A stretch of DNA of 64,000 bases from Terriglobia bacterium (GTDB lineage: Bacteria > Acidobacteriota > Terriglobia > Bryobacterales > Bryobacteraceae): the NCBI GenBank assembly GCA_020073445.1, contig JAIQFE010000032.1, positions 1 to 64,000 on the forward strand. Direction: 5' to 3'. Below the pieces are notes generated by a model, which saw only the letters and a list, made by a program, of their open reading frames with translations, did not search any database and was not told where the DNA came from. Made by a program: the position numbers and the translations under genes. The first letter of the stretch is position 1; each line of letters opens with the position of its first letter. Shown in pieces: positions 52,376-60,987 of the stretch.

Positions 52376-52460
52376 CCTTACGAAAGGATCGGCCCGGTTT
52401 CCCCTCTGGAAAATAAATCTTGTTCGCCGGGGGGAAATCTCCCCGGCCTTGTTCGTAAGG
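52376..52460. promoter_or_regulatory. Long imperfect hairpin between divergent sigma and LTD/TIR operons
   Basis: Perfect outer arms CCTTACGAA (52376-52384) and TTCGTAAGG (52452-52460) enclose inner arms TTTCCCC (52398-52404) and GGGGAAA (52431-52437). It lies about 45 bases upstream of the sigma start and 70 bases upstream of the lamin-tail start. This is where operators for two divergent promoters would be, but no protein has been tied to it. Confidence 0.5.
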
Positions 52461-52528
52461 CGCATGAAGGCCCGGAACCGGCCTTCGACGGCGGCAACGC
52501 CTCAACCTGCTTTCAGGATGTCTAAATT

Positions 52529-53020
52529 ATGCCTTTACAGATCGTTCGCATCAAGCCCAATCCGGCGGGCAAGGACCGGAATCGCTACGGTCAGACTCCA
52601 GCCGCGCAGTTGGCCGGGGAGTGGGTGGATTTTACCAACAACGGGACGGTGCCGTTTGATTTGTCGCATGTTGAACTGTGGCACCGCGCCTATCACCACG
52701 GCCAGTCCCCGACCTGGGACAAGGTCATGTCGTTCAGGGGTAACCTCCAGCCGGGCCGTACGGTCCGAGTTCACTCGGGAAGCGGCCCCGACAGCGTGAT
52801 CCGCGATGAAGACCGCCGGGGCGCTGATTTTCATCTTTTCAGCGACAAGGACTATGTCTGGAACAATAAGGAAGGCGATACGCCTGCGCTCTATAACCCG
52901 GTGACAAAAGTAACGCTTGACTCCGCAAGCTATGACCCCAATCCGCCGGAAGGGGAAGTGCTGACACGCAGCGGCGACAAGCTGGTGCCGGCCAAGGTGC
53001 CATCCTATTCTCGTCGGTGA
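52529..53020 (+). CDS. Lamin-tail (LTD) domain protein
   Basis: A 163-residue protein. Residues ~15-130 fit the lamin-tail Ig-like fold: EWVDFTNNGTVPFDLSHVEL, GNLQPGRTVRVHSGSG, FSDKDYVWNNKEGDTPALYN and VTLDSASYDPNPP, matching the family's EWVEL-N, GYVWNN-GDTA-LY and VDSVSY motifs. No signal peptide, so it acts in the cytoplasm. LTD modules in bacteria often accompany effector domains. The TIR gene starts 23 bases downstream on the same strand, so it likely acts as its binding or sensing partner. Confidence 0.8.
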   Translation: MPLQIVRIKPNPAGKDRNRYGQTPAAQLAGEWVDFTNNGTVPFDLSHVELWHRAYHHGQSPTWDKVMSFRGNLQPGRTVRVHSGSGPDSVIRDEDRRGADFHLFSDKDYVWNNKEGDTPALYNPVTKVTLDSASYDPNPPEGEVLTRSGDKLVPAKVPSYSRR

Positions 53021-53042
53021 TGGCACCCGGTAAAATCGACAA

Positions 53043-53747
53043 ATGCCTAGATGTACAGCACCGGTATATGGCCATCGCTCAGCGAGCGCTGCAGCGGCCT
53101 GCCCAGCATGCGGTGGCCGCTATGGCGGCTACCGCGGTTACGGTGGCTACACGTCGTACTCGTACCCGTCTTCCTCCCCGTTGGTGAGCACTGGGGGCGG
53201 CCGGAGCAGCTTCGGCGGGTCCGGCAGCAGCGGAAGGCCGAGATGGTCGCGAGCCGGTTCGTCCGTGGCGTACACGCCTGCTGAGGTGCGCGCACTCACG
53301 CCGGTCCGCGAAACCGTCGAAAAGCTAGCGCTCCTGCCTGAACGTCGGGACGTCTTCCTCTGCCATGCGTGGGACGATCGGGCAGGGGCCGCTAAGGAAC
53401 TGCACGATCTACTCGAGTCACGCGGTGTCTCGGTCTGGTTCAGCGAGAAGGACGTCGCCCTCGGTACACCGTTGCTTCGCGAAATCGACAAGGGATTGGC
53501 GAAGTCGCGAGTCGGAATCGTGCTAGTGACCCCTGCGCTGCTGCGCCGTCTCCAAGGTGAGAGTATCGCGGACAAAGAGCTATCGGTGCTCCTAGCGCGT
53601 GACCAGCTCGTCCCCATTGTGCACGGCACGACGTACGAAGCTCTCCGCGAAGTCAGCCCCCTGCTCGGCTCGCGAACCGGCCTGAGTACGGCAGAAAATC
53701 CGATGGCAGACGTCGCGGCCAAGCTCGCCGAGCTGGTCGCCCTCTAG
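53043..53747 (+). CDS. TIR-domain protein with N-terminal zinc finger
   Basis: A 234-residue protein. Residues 4-23 form a CX6HX8CXXC zinc motif (MPRCTAPVYGH ... ACPACGG), followed by a Gly/Tyr/Ser-rich disordered linker. Residues ~100-232 are a TIR domain: RRDVFLCHAWDDR (box 1), GVSVWFSEKDVALGTPLLREI, AKSRVGIVLVTPALL and SIADKELSVLLARDQLVPIV, where the Glu in KELS occupies the catalytic NADase position. Bacterial TIR enzymes deplete NAD or make signalling nucleotides in abortive infection. It pairs with the lamin-tail protein and lies inside the direct-repeat-flanked island. Confidence 0.88.
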   Translation: MPRCTAPVYGHRSASAAAACPACGGRYGGYRGYGGYTSYSYPSSSPLVSTGGGRSSFGGSGSSGRPRWSRAGSSVAYTPAEVRALTPVRETVEKLALLPERRDVFLCHAWDDRAGAAKELHDLLESRGVSVWFSEKDVALGTPLLREIDKGLAKSRVGIVLVTPALLRRLQGESIADKELSVLLARDQLVPIVHGTTYEALREVSPLLGSRTGLSTAENPMADVAAKLAELVAL

Positions 53748-54004
53748 CACTATCGCCGGGGTGGCCGGCTGCGGTGAAATCGAATCGCCGCTGGAACAGT
53801 CCAGCTTGGATCAGTAGTCTGCAGTCTGTAAGGGTCTTTGTTGAGTCTGATTAGTACCCACAAGTCGGCTTGTGTTCGGCGACTCCGGTCGGATTACGCG
53901 CGACTCGTACAAAGCTCCAATAGCGTATTGCGTGAAGTCGGCGAAATTCAGGCGAACGTCGGAATCAACGCCCGGTCGCGCGAGGCACCGAAATCCGACT
54001 CCAC

Positions 54005-54082
54005 TTAGACTCCACTTAAGTATTTCCGACGATTATCAGAGGCTCTCAAGGTTGCCACTCGTGCCTATGGTTACTTACAGTT
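54005..54082. repeat. Right ~78-bp direct repeat flanking the TIR island (att-like)
   Basis: Counterpart of 50266-50343 at an offset of exactly 3739 bases; identity is highest around GTTGCCACTCGTGCCT (54051-54066). It ends about 17 bases before the tRNA-Met fragment, which fits a history of tRNA-targeted integration. Confidence 0.6.
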
Positions 54083-54098
54083 ACCAGCACTGTGTGCG

Positions 54099-54137
54099 TT
54101 ATGAGCCCAACGAGCTACCAGACTGCTCCACCCCGCA
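54099..54137 (-). pseudogene. Initiator tRNA-Met(CAT) 5' half, truncated
   Basis: The minus strand from 54137 reads TGCGGGG (acceptor), TG, GAGC-AGTCTGGTA-GCTC (D arm), G, TTGGG (anticodon stem 5' side) and loop CTCATAA with anticodon CAT: 39 bases matching bacterial initiator tRNA. The next bases (CGCAC) cannot pair with TTGGG, and no T arm or acceptor 3' side follows, so the gene is broken inside the anticodon arm. It marks the junction of the accessory region with the chromosome. Confidence 0.7.
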
Positions 54138-54214
54138 ACATCATGGTAGCGTAGGTTCCCCCAAGCGTCAAACTTTGTCGGGTTTTTTAGGGACGGTGCT
54201 ATCATGGCACCCTG

Positions 54215-54583
54215 ATGGGAAAAGCGTCCCGCGGTTGCCGATGGCTCATGCTGGCAGTCCTCCTGGCGCTGGTCTGCGCCTGCAGCTCACGGCCCACGGA
54301 TCCGAATGCGCTGCCATCCTGGATCTCCGCGTATCCGGGTTCGGCTCCCAAGGCCACTGGATCAGCGTTCCTGTTCGAAACTAAAGATCCGGCCGAGAAG
54401 GTCCTCGATTTCTACGAGGCGCAGCTCGGCCGCAGCGGGGTCCACAAGGAAGCCCGCGGCGGTGGCGACTACGGCGGATTCCTCTCAGCTGCGGACGACT
54501 CGCACAGCCGCAACGTGATGATCGAGATCCGGTCGGACAAAGGCGCGTCCGAAGTCACCATCACGCCGGTCCAAAAGAAGTAA
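54215..54583 (+). CDS. Small lipoprotein
   Basis: 122 residues with a lipoprotein signal (WLMLAVLLALVCACSS; lipobox LVCAC, Cys about 23) and a compact alpha/beta body (WISAYPGSAP, KVLDFYEAQLG, NVMIEIRSDKGASEVTITPV). The YPGA...T...FYEXXL pattern resembles small bacterial lipoproteins with a ferredoxin-like fold. Role unknown; probably faces the periplasm. It ends 1 base before the aminotransferase gene, so the two are co-transcribed. First chromosomal gene after the accessory region. Confidence 0.7.
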   Translation: MGKASRGCRWLMLAVLLALVCACSSRPTDPNALPSWISAYPGSAPKATGSAFLFETKDPAEKVLDFYEAQLGRSGVHKEARGGGDYGGFLSAADDSHSRNVMIEIRSDKGASEVTITPVQKK

Positions 54584-54584
54584 C

Positions 54585-55751
54585 GTGTTCTCGTCCCGCC
54601 TGAACTGGAGCCAGCGTCCGAATCGCCTGTCCGCGCTTCTGGACGAAAAACGCCGCGGCGGCACACAGGTGCTCGATCTGACCGAATCGAACCCGACGCG
54701 CGCCGGTCTCGCCTATCCCGAGGCCGAAATCCTGGCCGCGCTGGCCGACGCGAGTGCCCTGCGCTATCAGCCCTCGCCGCGAGGAATCGACTCGGCGCGT
54801 GAAGCTGTCGCGGCGTATTATCGCGACCGCGGCACGCCTGTTCCCGCCGCGAATGTTCTGCTCACTGCCAGCACGAGTGAGGCCTATGCGTATCTGTTCA
54901 AGCTCCTGACGAATCCTGGCGATGAGATTCTGGCGCCCCGGCCGTCCTATCCGCTTTTCGAGTTTCTGGCGGACCTGGAATCGGTGCGCATCCGCCAGTA
55001 TCCGCTGCGCTACGACGGCGTCTGGCATATCGATTTCGACGCCTTGGAGCAGGCCATCACGCCTCGCACCCGCGCGATCGTGGTGGTGAATCCCAACAAT
55101 CCCACGGGATCGTTCCTGAAGCGTGCCGAGCTCGATCTTCTCGATAGGCTCGCCGCCGAGCGCGGTCTCGCGGTCCTGTCGGACGAGGTCTTCCGCGACT
55201 ACGCGTTCGGCGAGGATGCTGACCGCGTGTCCACCCTGGCTGGCGACCGGCGCGCCCTGACCTTCTCCATGAGCGGGCTCTCCAAGATCGCCGGACTGCC
55301 GCAGATGAAGCTCGGCTGGATCATTGCAAACGGGGGCGCCAGCGGACCGCGCAGCTCGGAAGCACTCGATGCGCTGGAGCTGATCGCGGACACGTATCTC
55401 TCGGTTTCCACTCCAGTACAAGTTGCCCTGCCCCGGTTGCTCGCGCTCTCTAGCGGCATCATGGAGCAGATCCGGCAGCGCACGGCCTCGAACCTCGCCC
55501 GATTGCGCGAAACCATGCACGGTTCCCCGGCGACGATCCTCCGCACCGAAGGCGGCTGGTACACTGTGCTCCAGGTTCCTCGAACTCGCACCGAAGAGGA
55601 GTGGACGCTCAAACTGCTGGGCGAATCCGATGTCCTGGTGCAACCTGGATTCTTCTTCGATTTCGAATCCGAGGCCTTCCTGGTCCTGAGCCTCCTATCC
55701 GAGCCCGCCGCGTTCGCGGAAGGCGTTAGCCGCATACGCAGCGTCATATAA
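54585..55751 (+). CDS. Pyridoxal-phosphate aminotransferase, class I/II
   Basis: 388 residues from a GTG start. The fold-type I signature is complete: LDLTESNPTRAGL at the N-terminus, YQPSPRGIDSAREAVAAYY, PLP-ring stack region TASTSEAYAYLFKLL, PNNPTG (residues ~170-175), SDEVFRDYAF and the Schiff-base lysine in SMSGLSKIAGLPQMKLGW (about residue 233). It transfers amino groups between amino acids and 2-oxo acids; the substrate cannot be read from the sequence, though aspartate/tyrosine-type enzymes are closest in layout. Confidence 0.88.
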   Translation: MFSSRLNWSQRPNRLSALLDEKRRGGTQVLDLTESNPTRAGLAYPEAEILAALADASALRYQPSPRGIDSAREAVAAYYRDRGTPVPAANVLLTASTSEAYAYLFKLLTNPGDEILAPRPSYPLFEFLADLESVRIRQYPLRYDGVWHIDFDALEQAITPRTRAIVVVNPNNPTGSFLKRAELDLLDRLAAERGLAVLSDEVFRDYAFGEDADRVSTLAGDRRALTFSMSGLSKIAGLPQMKLGWIIANGGASGPRSSEALDALELIADTYLSVSTPVQVALPRLLALSSGIMEQIRQRTASNLARLRETMHGSPATILRTEGGWYTVLQVPRTRTEEEWTLKLLGESDVLVQPGFFFDFESEAFLVLSLLSEPAAFAEGVSRIRSVI

Positions 55752-55759
55752 TCGCGGTA

Positions 55760-58063
55760 ATGCCCTTCAAGCGGATTTCGCTCGTGGTCTTGGCGTTCAC
55801 GGTGCTCGTGGGCCAGCGGTCCGAAGTATCGGCGCAGGGCAAGTTCCCGCTCACCATCGACAACATCATGCGTGGGCCGCAGCTCTACGGCTATCCGCCA
55901 CAGGATGTGCGCTGGTCGGGCGACAGCCAACGGATCTATTTCCAGTGGAAACAGGCTAGCGATGCGATCGACAAACCGGCGGACACGTGGATGCTCCCGC
56001 GCGAAAGCGGCTCTCCGCGCAAGCTCAACGACGAAGACGCCAAGACCGCGCCTCCGGTAAACGGCGATACCACGCGCGACCGGAAACGGGCCGTCTACGC
56101 TCGCGATGGTGATGTTTTTCTGTACGACTTCACGAGTGACAAGGCTCGGCAACTTACGAAGACCACGGATGCCGAGAAGGATCCGCACTTCACACAGGAC
56201 GAAAAGCGCGTCGCGTTCACCCGCTCGGACAACTTATATGTTCTGGACCTTGCCAACGGCCAGATCGAGCAGTTTACGGACATTAAGAAAGCTCCTACGC
56301 CGCCCGACAAACCTGCGCCGGGAAGCAGTCAAGAATTTCTAAAAAAACAGGAGAAGGAACTGCTGGCCGCCGTGCGCGACCGCGTCCGGCAGAAGGACGA
56401 CGAAGAAGCCAAGAAGAAGCGCGAGAATCCGCGCAAGCCGTTCGAACTCGCGGAACGCCAGACGGTGCAACGCCTGGAATTGTGTCCCGGCGAGAAATGC
56501 GTGATCGCGCTCATAGAAGAAGGCCCCAAGGGCGACAAGCCGGACAACGTTCCGAACTACGTCACCGAATCGGGCTACACCGAGGAGATCAAGGGGCGGA
56601 CCAACGTCGGCGATATTCAGAATCGAACTCGTGTGGCGATTTTGGATGCGGTGACGGGCGAAGTTCAGTGGGCCGATGCGGGCCTAGGCGATCGACAAAT
56701 CAATCTCGATCTGCCGCTGTTCAACGAGCAGGGTACCCGCGCGGTGATGGTCGTGCGCTCCGTCGACAATAAAGATCGCTGGATTCAGTTGCTGGACACA
56801 ACGTCCGCGAAGACAACGACACTGTTCCACGAGCATGACGACGCCTGGCTCGATGGCCCGGGCTACGAGACGCTCGGCTGGCTCAGGAACGGCGACGAGA
56901 TCTATTTCGAAAGCGAGCGCGATGGCTGGGATCATCTCTACAAAGTCTCGGTGCTGGGCGGCGATCCTAAACAGCTTACTTCCGGCAAGTTCGAGGTCAC
57001 GAATGTGGACCTGTCGAATGACGGTTCGAAGTTTTACCTCACCACCAGCGAAGCCGGCGCTCCGGAACGCCACTTTTATTCGATGAGCGTGAACGGTGGG
57101 CCTCGGACGCGGATCACTAACGAACCCGGCGGCCATCGCGTGATCCTTTCACGCGACGAGAAGTATATTGCGGACGTTTTCTCCCACGTCAATCGGCCGC
57201 CCGAGATTTATACGGGCGAGAACAAGCCCGGCACGAAAGAGGAAAAACGTAGCGACTCACCGTCGAAAGATTTCTGGGAATATTCATGGCAGGATGCGCC
57301 CATCGTGCAAGTTCCCGCTCGCGATGGCACGATGATCCCGGCGCGATTCTTCAAGCCTGCCAACTATCGGCCCGGCGGACCAGCGGTCGTGTTCGTCCAC
57401 GGCGCGGGCTACTTACAGAACGTGACCAAATCCTGGTCGTCGAACTATCCGCGAGAGTACCTGTTTCATCACTTCCTGATGGAGCACGGTTACATGGTCC
57501 TGGATATGGATTACCGCGCTTCTTCGGGCTACGGCCGCGATTGGCGTACGGCCATCTACAGGCGCATGGGCGGCAAGGATCTGGAAGACAACCTCGACGG
57601 CGCGAAGTGGCTGGTCGCTCAAGGGGCCGACCCCAAGCGCCTCGGCATCTACGGCGGCAGCTACGGCGGATTTATCACTCTGATGGCGATGTTCACCTCG
57701 CCTGACACTTTCGCGGCAGGCGCGGCCCTGCGGCCGGTGACCGACTGGGCGCACTATAACCACGAGTACACCTCCGACATTCTCAACACCCCGCAGGCCG
57801 ATGCGGAAGCGTTCCGCCAATCGTCACCGATTTACTTCGCCGAAGGCTTGAAGGGCGCGCTGCTAATCGCCCATGGCATGGTGGATACCAACGTGTTTTT
57901 CCAGGACACCGTTCGGCTGGTCGAGCGGCTAGTCGAGCTGCGCAAAGAGAACTGGTCGGTGGCGATGTACCCTGTGGAGAATCACGGGTTCGTGCGGCCG
58001 GAGAGCTGGGCCGACGAGTACAAACGCATCTTCAAGCTATTCGAGGACACCCTGAAGCACTAG
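55760..58063 (+). CDS. Secreted S9 family prolyl-oligopeptidase/DPP-IV-like peptidase
   Basis: 767 residues with a signal peptide (ISLVVLAFTVLVGQRSEVSAQ). A seven-blade-type propeller covers ~35-500 (DVRWSGDSQRIYFQW, DGDVFLYDFTSDKARQLT, DEIYFESERDGWDHLYKVS and others). The C-terminal alpha/beta hydrolase has nucleophile elbow YGGSYGG, Asp in HGMVDTNV and His in ENHGF, the complete triad. It cleaves peptides after proline or similar residues outside the cytoplasm. Such peptidases are very numerous in Solibacter genomes, which supports the taxonomic guess. Its end overlaps the convergent SDR gene by 4 bases. Confidence 0.93.
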   Translation: MPFKRISLVVLAFTVLVGQRSEVSAQGKFPLTIDNIMRGPQLYGYPPQDVRWSGDSQRIYFQWKQASDAIDKPADTWMLPRESGSPRKLNDEDAKTAPPVNGDTTRDRKRAVYARDGDVFLYDFTSDKARQLTKTTDAEKDPHFTQDEKRVAFTRSDNLYVLDLANGQIEQFTDIKKAPTPPDKPAPGSSQEFLKKQEKELLAAVRDRVRQKDDEEAKKKRENPRKPFELAERQTVQRLELCPGEKCVIALIEEGPKGDKPDNVPNYVTESGYTEEIKGRTNVGDIQNRTRVAILDAVTGEVQWADAGLGDRQINLDLPLFNEQGTRAVMVVRSVDNKDRWIQLLDTTSAKTTTLFHEHDDAWLDGPGYETLGWLRNGDEIYFESERDGWDHLYKVSVLGGDPKQLTSGKFEVTNVDLSNDGSKFYLTTSEAGAPERHFYSMSVNGGPRTRITNEPGGHRVILSRDEKYIADVFSHVNRPPEIYTGENKPGTKEEKRSDSPSKDFWEYSWQDAPIVQVPARDGTMIPARFFKPANYRPGGPAVVFVHGAGYLQNVTKSWSSNYPREYLFHHFLMEHGYMVLDMDYRASSGYGRDWRTAIYRRMGGKDLEDNLDGAKWLVAQGADPKRLGIYGGSYGGFITLMAMFTSPDTFAAGAALRPVTDWAHYNHEYTSDILNTPQADAEAFRQSSPIYFAEGLKGALLIAHGMVDTNVFFQDTVRLVERLVELRKENWSVAMYPVENHGFVRPESWADEYKRIFKLFEDTLKH

Positions 58064-58896
58064 ACGTGGCTGCCGCCCGAGCATAGCAGCACTTCGCCCG
58101 TGACGTAGTCCGATAGCGGCGAACAGAAGAACAGCACCGGTCCTGCAGCCTCTTCCGGAGTCCCGAATCGTCCCAGAGGATTCTGCGCCCGCAGCGTCTC
58201 GCGGACCGCATCCTGGACGCCCACCTTGATCTTGCGGCCCTGAACGTCGATCTCGCCACCCAGCGCCTGCGTTAGCCGCGTCTCGATAAACCCGAAGCCT
58301 ACGGCGTTGACGTTGACGTTGTAGCGTCCCCATTCCTTGGCCATGACTTTGGTCAGCCCGATGATCCCCGCCTTGCCCGAGCCGTAGCCGGCCTGCCCCG
58401 CGATCCCGTCCATCCCCGAAATCGAGGTGATGTTCACCACCTTGCGCATCACGCGGCGGCTCTCAGCCTGTTCCTTCTTGGCGGTCTCGCGGATCCAGTT
58501 CGAGGCCGCGCGGAGCACCCGGAAGGGCGCAACGACGTGGATATCGAGCATCGCCTGGAACTGCTCATCCGTCGTCTTCTGGATCACGTTGTCCCATGTA
58601 TAGCCCGCGTTGTTGACAATGATGTCGAGCGATCCGAACCCCGCCAAGGTGGCGTTCACCAGCTTCTCGGGAAAATCGGCTTTAGTGAGGTCGCCGGGCA
58701 TGGACTTGGCGACTCCGCCCGCCTGGTCGATCAGGGTGCCGGTTTCAAAGACCACGTCGCGGTCAAGGTCATTGAGCAACACCGAAGCGCCGGCCTGTGC
58801 CAATCCGACTGCGATGGCGCGTCCGATGCCCCGCCCTGCCCCGGTCACCAGCGCCGTGCGGCCCTTCAGGTCGCCCTTCGGATCAATGCCCAGCAT
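58060..58896 (-). CDS. Short-chain dehydrogenase/reductase (FabG-like)
   Basis: 278 residues. The NAD(P)-binding site is LVTGAGRGIGRA (about 16-27), followed by NNAG in IIVNNAGYTWDN. The catalytic set is Ser in ITSISG with YGSGK (Tyr-XXX-Lys) after it. The C-terminus has the FabG-type PLGRFGTPEEAAGPVLFFCSPLSDYVTGEVL. An extra ~15-residue charged loop (TAKKEQAESRRV) precedes the catalytic strand. Substrate unknown; an acyl or hydroxy-steroid-type reductase is possible. Confidence 0.92.
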   Translation of the reverse strand: MLGIDPKGDLKGRTALVTGAGRGIGRAIAVGLAQAGASVLLNDLDRDVVFETGTLIDQAGGVAKSMPGDLTKADFPEKLVNATLAGFGSLDIIVNNAGYTWDNVIQKTTDEQFQAMLDIHVVAPFRVLRAASNWIRETAKKEQAESRRVMRKVVNITSISGMDGIAGQAGYGSGKAGIIGLTKVMAKEWGRYNVNVNAVGFGFIETRLTQALGGEIDVQGRKIKVGVQDAVRETLRAQNPLGRFGTPEEAAGPVLFFCSPLSDYVTGEVLLCSGGSHV

Positions 58897-59052
58897 TCGG
58901 CTTGGCCGGTTTCCTGGTCACCGGAAGCTGGAAAAAGATCGCGATGAAGAAGAACAGCAGCGACGAACTGCGGACAATGACTTGCACCGATGCCTGAACT
59001 CCAGCTTTAGATTGTATACGATGGCGGGGGTTTTGGTATATTCAGTCCGATC

Positions 59053-59523
59053 ATGCCCAGTCCGATCCAGCGGCGTCCGCCCCATCCGCAGCTGCTCGGT
59101 TACCTCGCCGCCTACGACCCGACCATCGCCGACCTTGCGCTGGCTTTACGCGAGATCATCCTCGAAGAAGCGCCCGACGCATCCGAGTCGGTCTATCAGG
59201 TTTACACCGTGGCAATCTGGTTCGGGTTCAGCGGAAAGATGAAGGACATGTTCTGCTACATCACCATCCATGCAGGGCACATCAACCTCGGCTTCCCGCG
59301 CGGCGCGACGCTTCCCGACCCAAACCGCGTGCTGCAGGGCGAGGGCAAGGCGATGCGGCATATCAAGTTCAAGAGTATGGGCGACCTGGAGCGGCCCTTC
59401 GTCCGGCGCTACATCCAGGCAGCGATCGAACAGGTGGGCGCGGCAGCCGCGGCGGGTGGAACCGGCAAGACTGTGATCAAGACGAGGGCTGCAAAGCGGG
59501 CTGTTGCCAAACGGCTGATTTAG
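59053..59523 (+). CDS. DUF1801 protein (YdhG-like fold)
   Basis: 156 residues matching DUF1801: LREIILEEAPDASESVYQVY, FCYITIHAGHINLGFPRGA, LQGEGKAMRHIKFKS then a C-terminal helix region with two basic tracts. The family has an iron-chaperone-like (YdhG/frataxin) fold of unknown role, found as single cytoplasmic proteins. Start at 59053 is reasonable, with no strong ribosome site. The terminal KTVIKTRAAKRAVAKRL extension is basic and unusual. Confidence 0.8.
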   Translation: MPSPIQRRPPHPQLLGYLAAYDPTIADLALALREIILEEAPDASESVYQVYTVAIWFGFSGKMKDMFCYITIHAGHINLGFPRGATLPDPNRVLQGEGKAMRHIKFKSMGDLERPFVRRYIQAAIEQVGAAAAAGGTGKTVIKTRAAKRAVAKRLI

Positions 59524-59571
59524 CGCACGACCCAGATCTTCAGTTGCCGCCCAATGCGGTTATTCTGAAGT

Positions 59572-60837
59572 ATGAGGAGCATTCAGGCCGCAGCGCCGGG
59601 GCAGACCCTGCGGGAGAGGACCTCCTACGCAGTGCTGACCATGATCAGCTTCTGCCACTTTCTGAATGACATGATTCAGTCGCTGCTGCCGGCGATTTAT
59701 CCCATCCTCAAGGGCAATTTCCATCTGGACTTCGGCCAGATTGGCCTGATCACTTTCACCAGCCAGCTCACGGCGTCGGTGCTGCAGCCGGTTGTGGGAT
59801 GGTTCACGGATAGACGCCCACAGCCGTTCTCTCTCAGCATCGGTATGGGCTTCACTTTATTGGGACTGGTGATGCTATCCAGCGCCTCGTCATTTCTTTT
59901 GATTCTGGCCGCAGCGGCGATGGTGGGGGTCGGCTCGTCGGTATTTCATCCGGAATCATCGCGCGTCGCGCGCATGGCCTCGGGCGGGCAGCATGGCTTC
60001 GCGCAATCGTTTTTTCAAGTTGGGGGGAACGCGGGCTCGGCCTTAGGTCCACTCTTGGCGGCATTCATTGTGGTGCCGCACGGACAAGGAAGTCTGGCTT
60101 GGTTTTCGCTGGCGGCGCTATTGGGGATCGTTCTGCTCGGCAAAGTGGGTCTGTGGGCGAAGAACCATCGGGCGGCTCGCGCGAATGCGCCGAAGCGGGC
60201 GAGCGATCACGGTGAGCACCGTTTGCCCTCCAATAAAGTGAGGTGGACTATAGCGATTCTGGTGGTCCTGGTTTTCTCCAAGTACATCTACCTGGCCAGC
60301 TTGACCAGTTACTACACGTTCTATCTCATCAGCACATTTCACGTTCCGGTACAGAGCGCCCAGATATATCTATTCGTGTTCCTTGGCGCGGTGGCGCTCG
60401 GCACGATACTGGGCGGTCCCATTGGCGATCGAGTCGGACGCAAGTACGTGATCTGGTGGTCGATCCTGGGCGTGGTGCCCTTCACCCTAGTGCTGCCCTA
60501 CGCCAACCTCGCGTGGACTGTGATCCTCAGCGGAATCATCGGCATGATTCTGGCATCGGCATTCCCGGCGATTGTGGTGTACGCGCAGGAACTGCTGCCC
60601 GGCAAGGTAGGCATGATCTCAGGGTTGTTCTTCGGCCTCGCTTTCGGCACCGCGGGCATTGCAGCGGCGCTCTTGGGTGAACTTGCGGATCACACCAGCA
60701 TCGGCTTTGTGTATCGCGTGTGTGCCTTCATGCCGCTGCTGGGACTGTTGACCGTGTTCCTGCCGGACCTTGGCGGCGTTGGGAAGCCGGCGCAAACGAA
60801 AACTTTGGTCAGAGACGCCGACTCTAGGTCAACGTGA
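59572..60837 (+). CDS. Major facilitator transporter, fosmidomycin-resistance (Fsr)-like
   Basis: 421 residues with twelve membrane helices. Marks of the Fsr group are HFLNDMIQSLLPAIYPILK at the N-terminus, ASVLQPVVGWFTDRRPQP and SSVFHPESSRVARMASGG. A central loop after helix 6 is charged (KNHRAARANAPKRASDHGEH). Such proteins export fosmidomycin and similar compounds by proton antiport. Single gene; its promoter is not distinct. The DUF1801 gene lies 48 bases upstream on the same strand. Confidence 0.88.
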   Translation: MRSIQAAAPGQTLRERTSYAVLTMISFCHFLNDMIQSLLPAIYPILKGNFHLDFGQIGLITFTSQLTASVLQPVVGWFTDRRPQPFSLSIGMGFTLLGLVMLSSASSFLLILAAAAMVGVGSSVFHPESSRVARMASGGQHGFAQSFFQVGGNAGSALGPLLAAFIVVPHGQGSLAWFSLAALLGIVLLGKVGLWAKNHRAARANAPKRASDHGEHRLPSNKVRWTIAILVVLVFSKYIYLASLTSYYTFYLISTFHVPVQSAQIYLFVFLGAVALGTILGGPIGDRVGRKYVIWWSILGVVPFTLVLPYANLAWTVILSGIIGMILASAFPAIVVYAQELLPGKVGMISGLFFGLAFGTAGIAAALLGELADHTSIGFVYRVCAFMPLLGLLTVFLPDLGGVGKPAQTKTLVRDADSRST

Positions 60838-60875
60838 TTTCCCGGGCGCTGTTTGCTCGCATCGCAGATCTAATA

Positions 60876-60918
60876 GGACGGGTTCGAACCGTCGACCTCT
60901 TCCATGCCAATGGAAGCG
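60876..60918 (-). pseudogene. tRNA-Ala 3' fragment, copy 1 (att-like)
   Basis: The minus strand has CGCTTCCA-TTGGCATGGAAG then AGGTC and the T arm GACGG-TTCGAAC-CCGTC. The anticodon loop has one extra T compared with copy 2, so it cannot form a proper loop. The acceptor end and CCA are missing and there is no 5' half. It is a direct repeat of 61583-61624, about 705 bases away. Confidence 0.6.
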
Positions 60919-60987
60919 CTCGCGATCGCCCGAGCGAGTGTAAGATTAGAAAGACCACACCATCACCCGATCCAGCAAGGAGCACAG

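Larger units (their letters stand above)
53748..54214. other. Right island boundary, repeat and broken tRNA
   Basis: About 467 bases between the TIR gene and the chromosomal lipoprotein gene. It contains a perfect tandem duplication of GACTCCACTTA (53997-54018), the right ~78-bp direct repeat and the tRNA-Met fragment. No protein gene has a ribosome site here. Confidence 0.5.
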
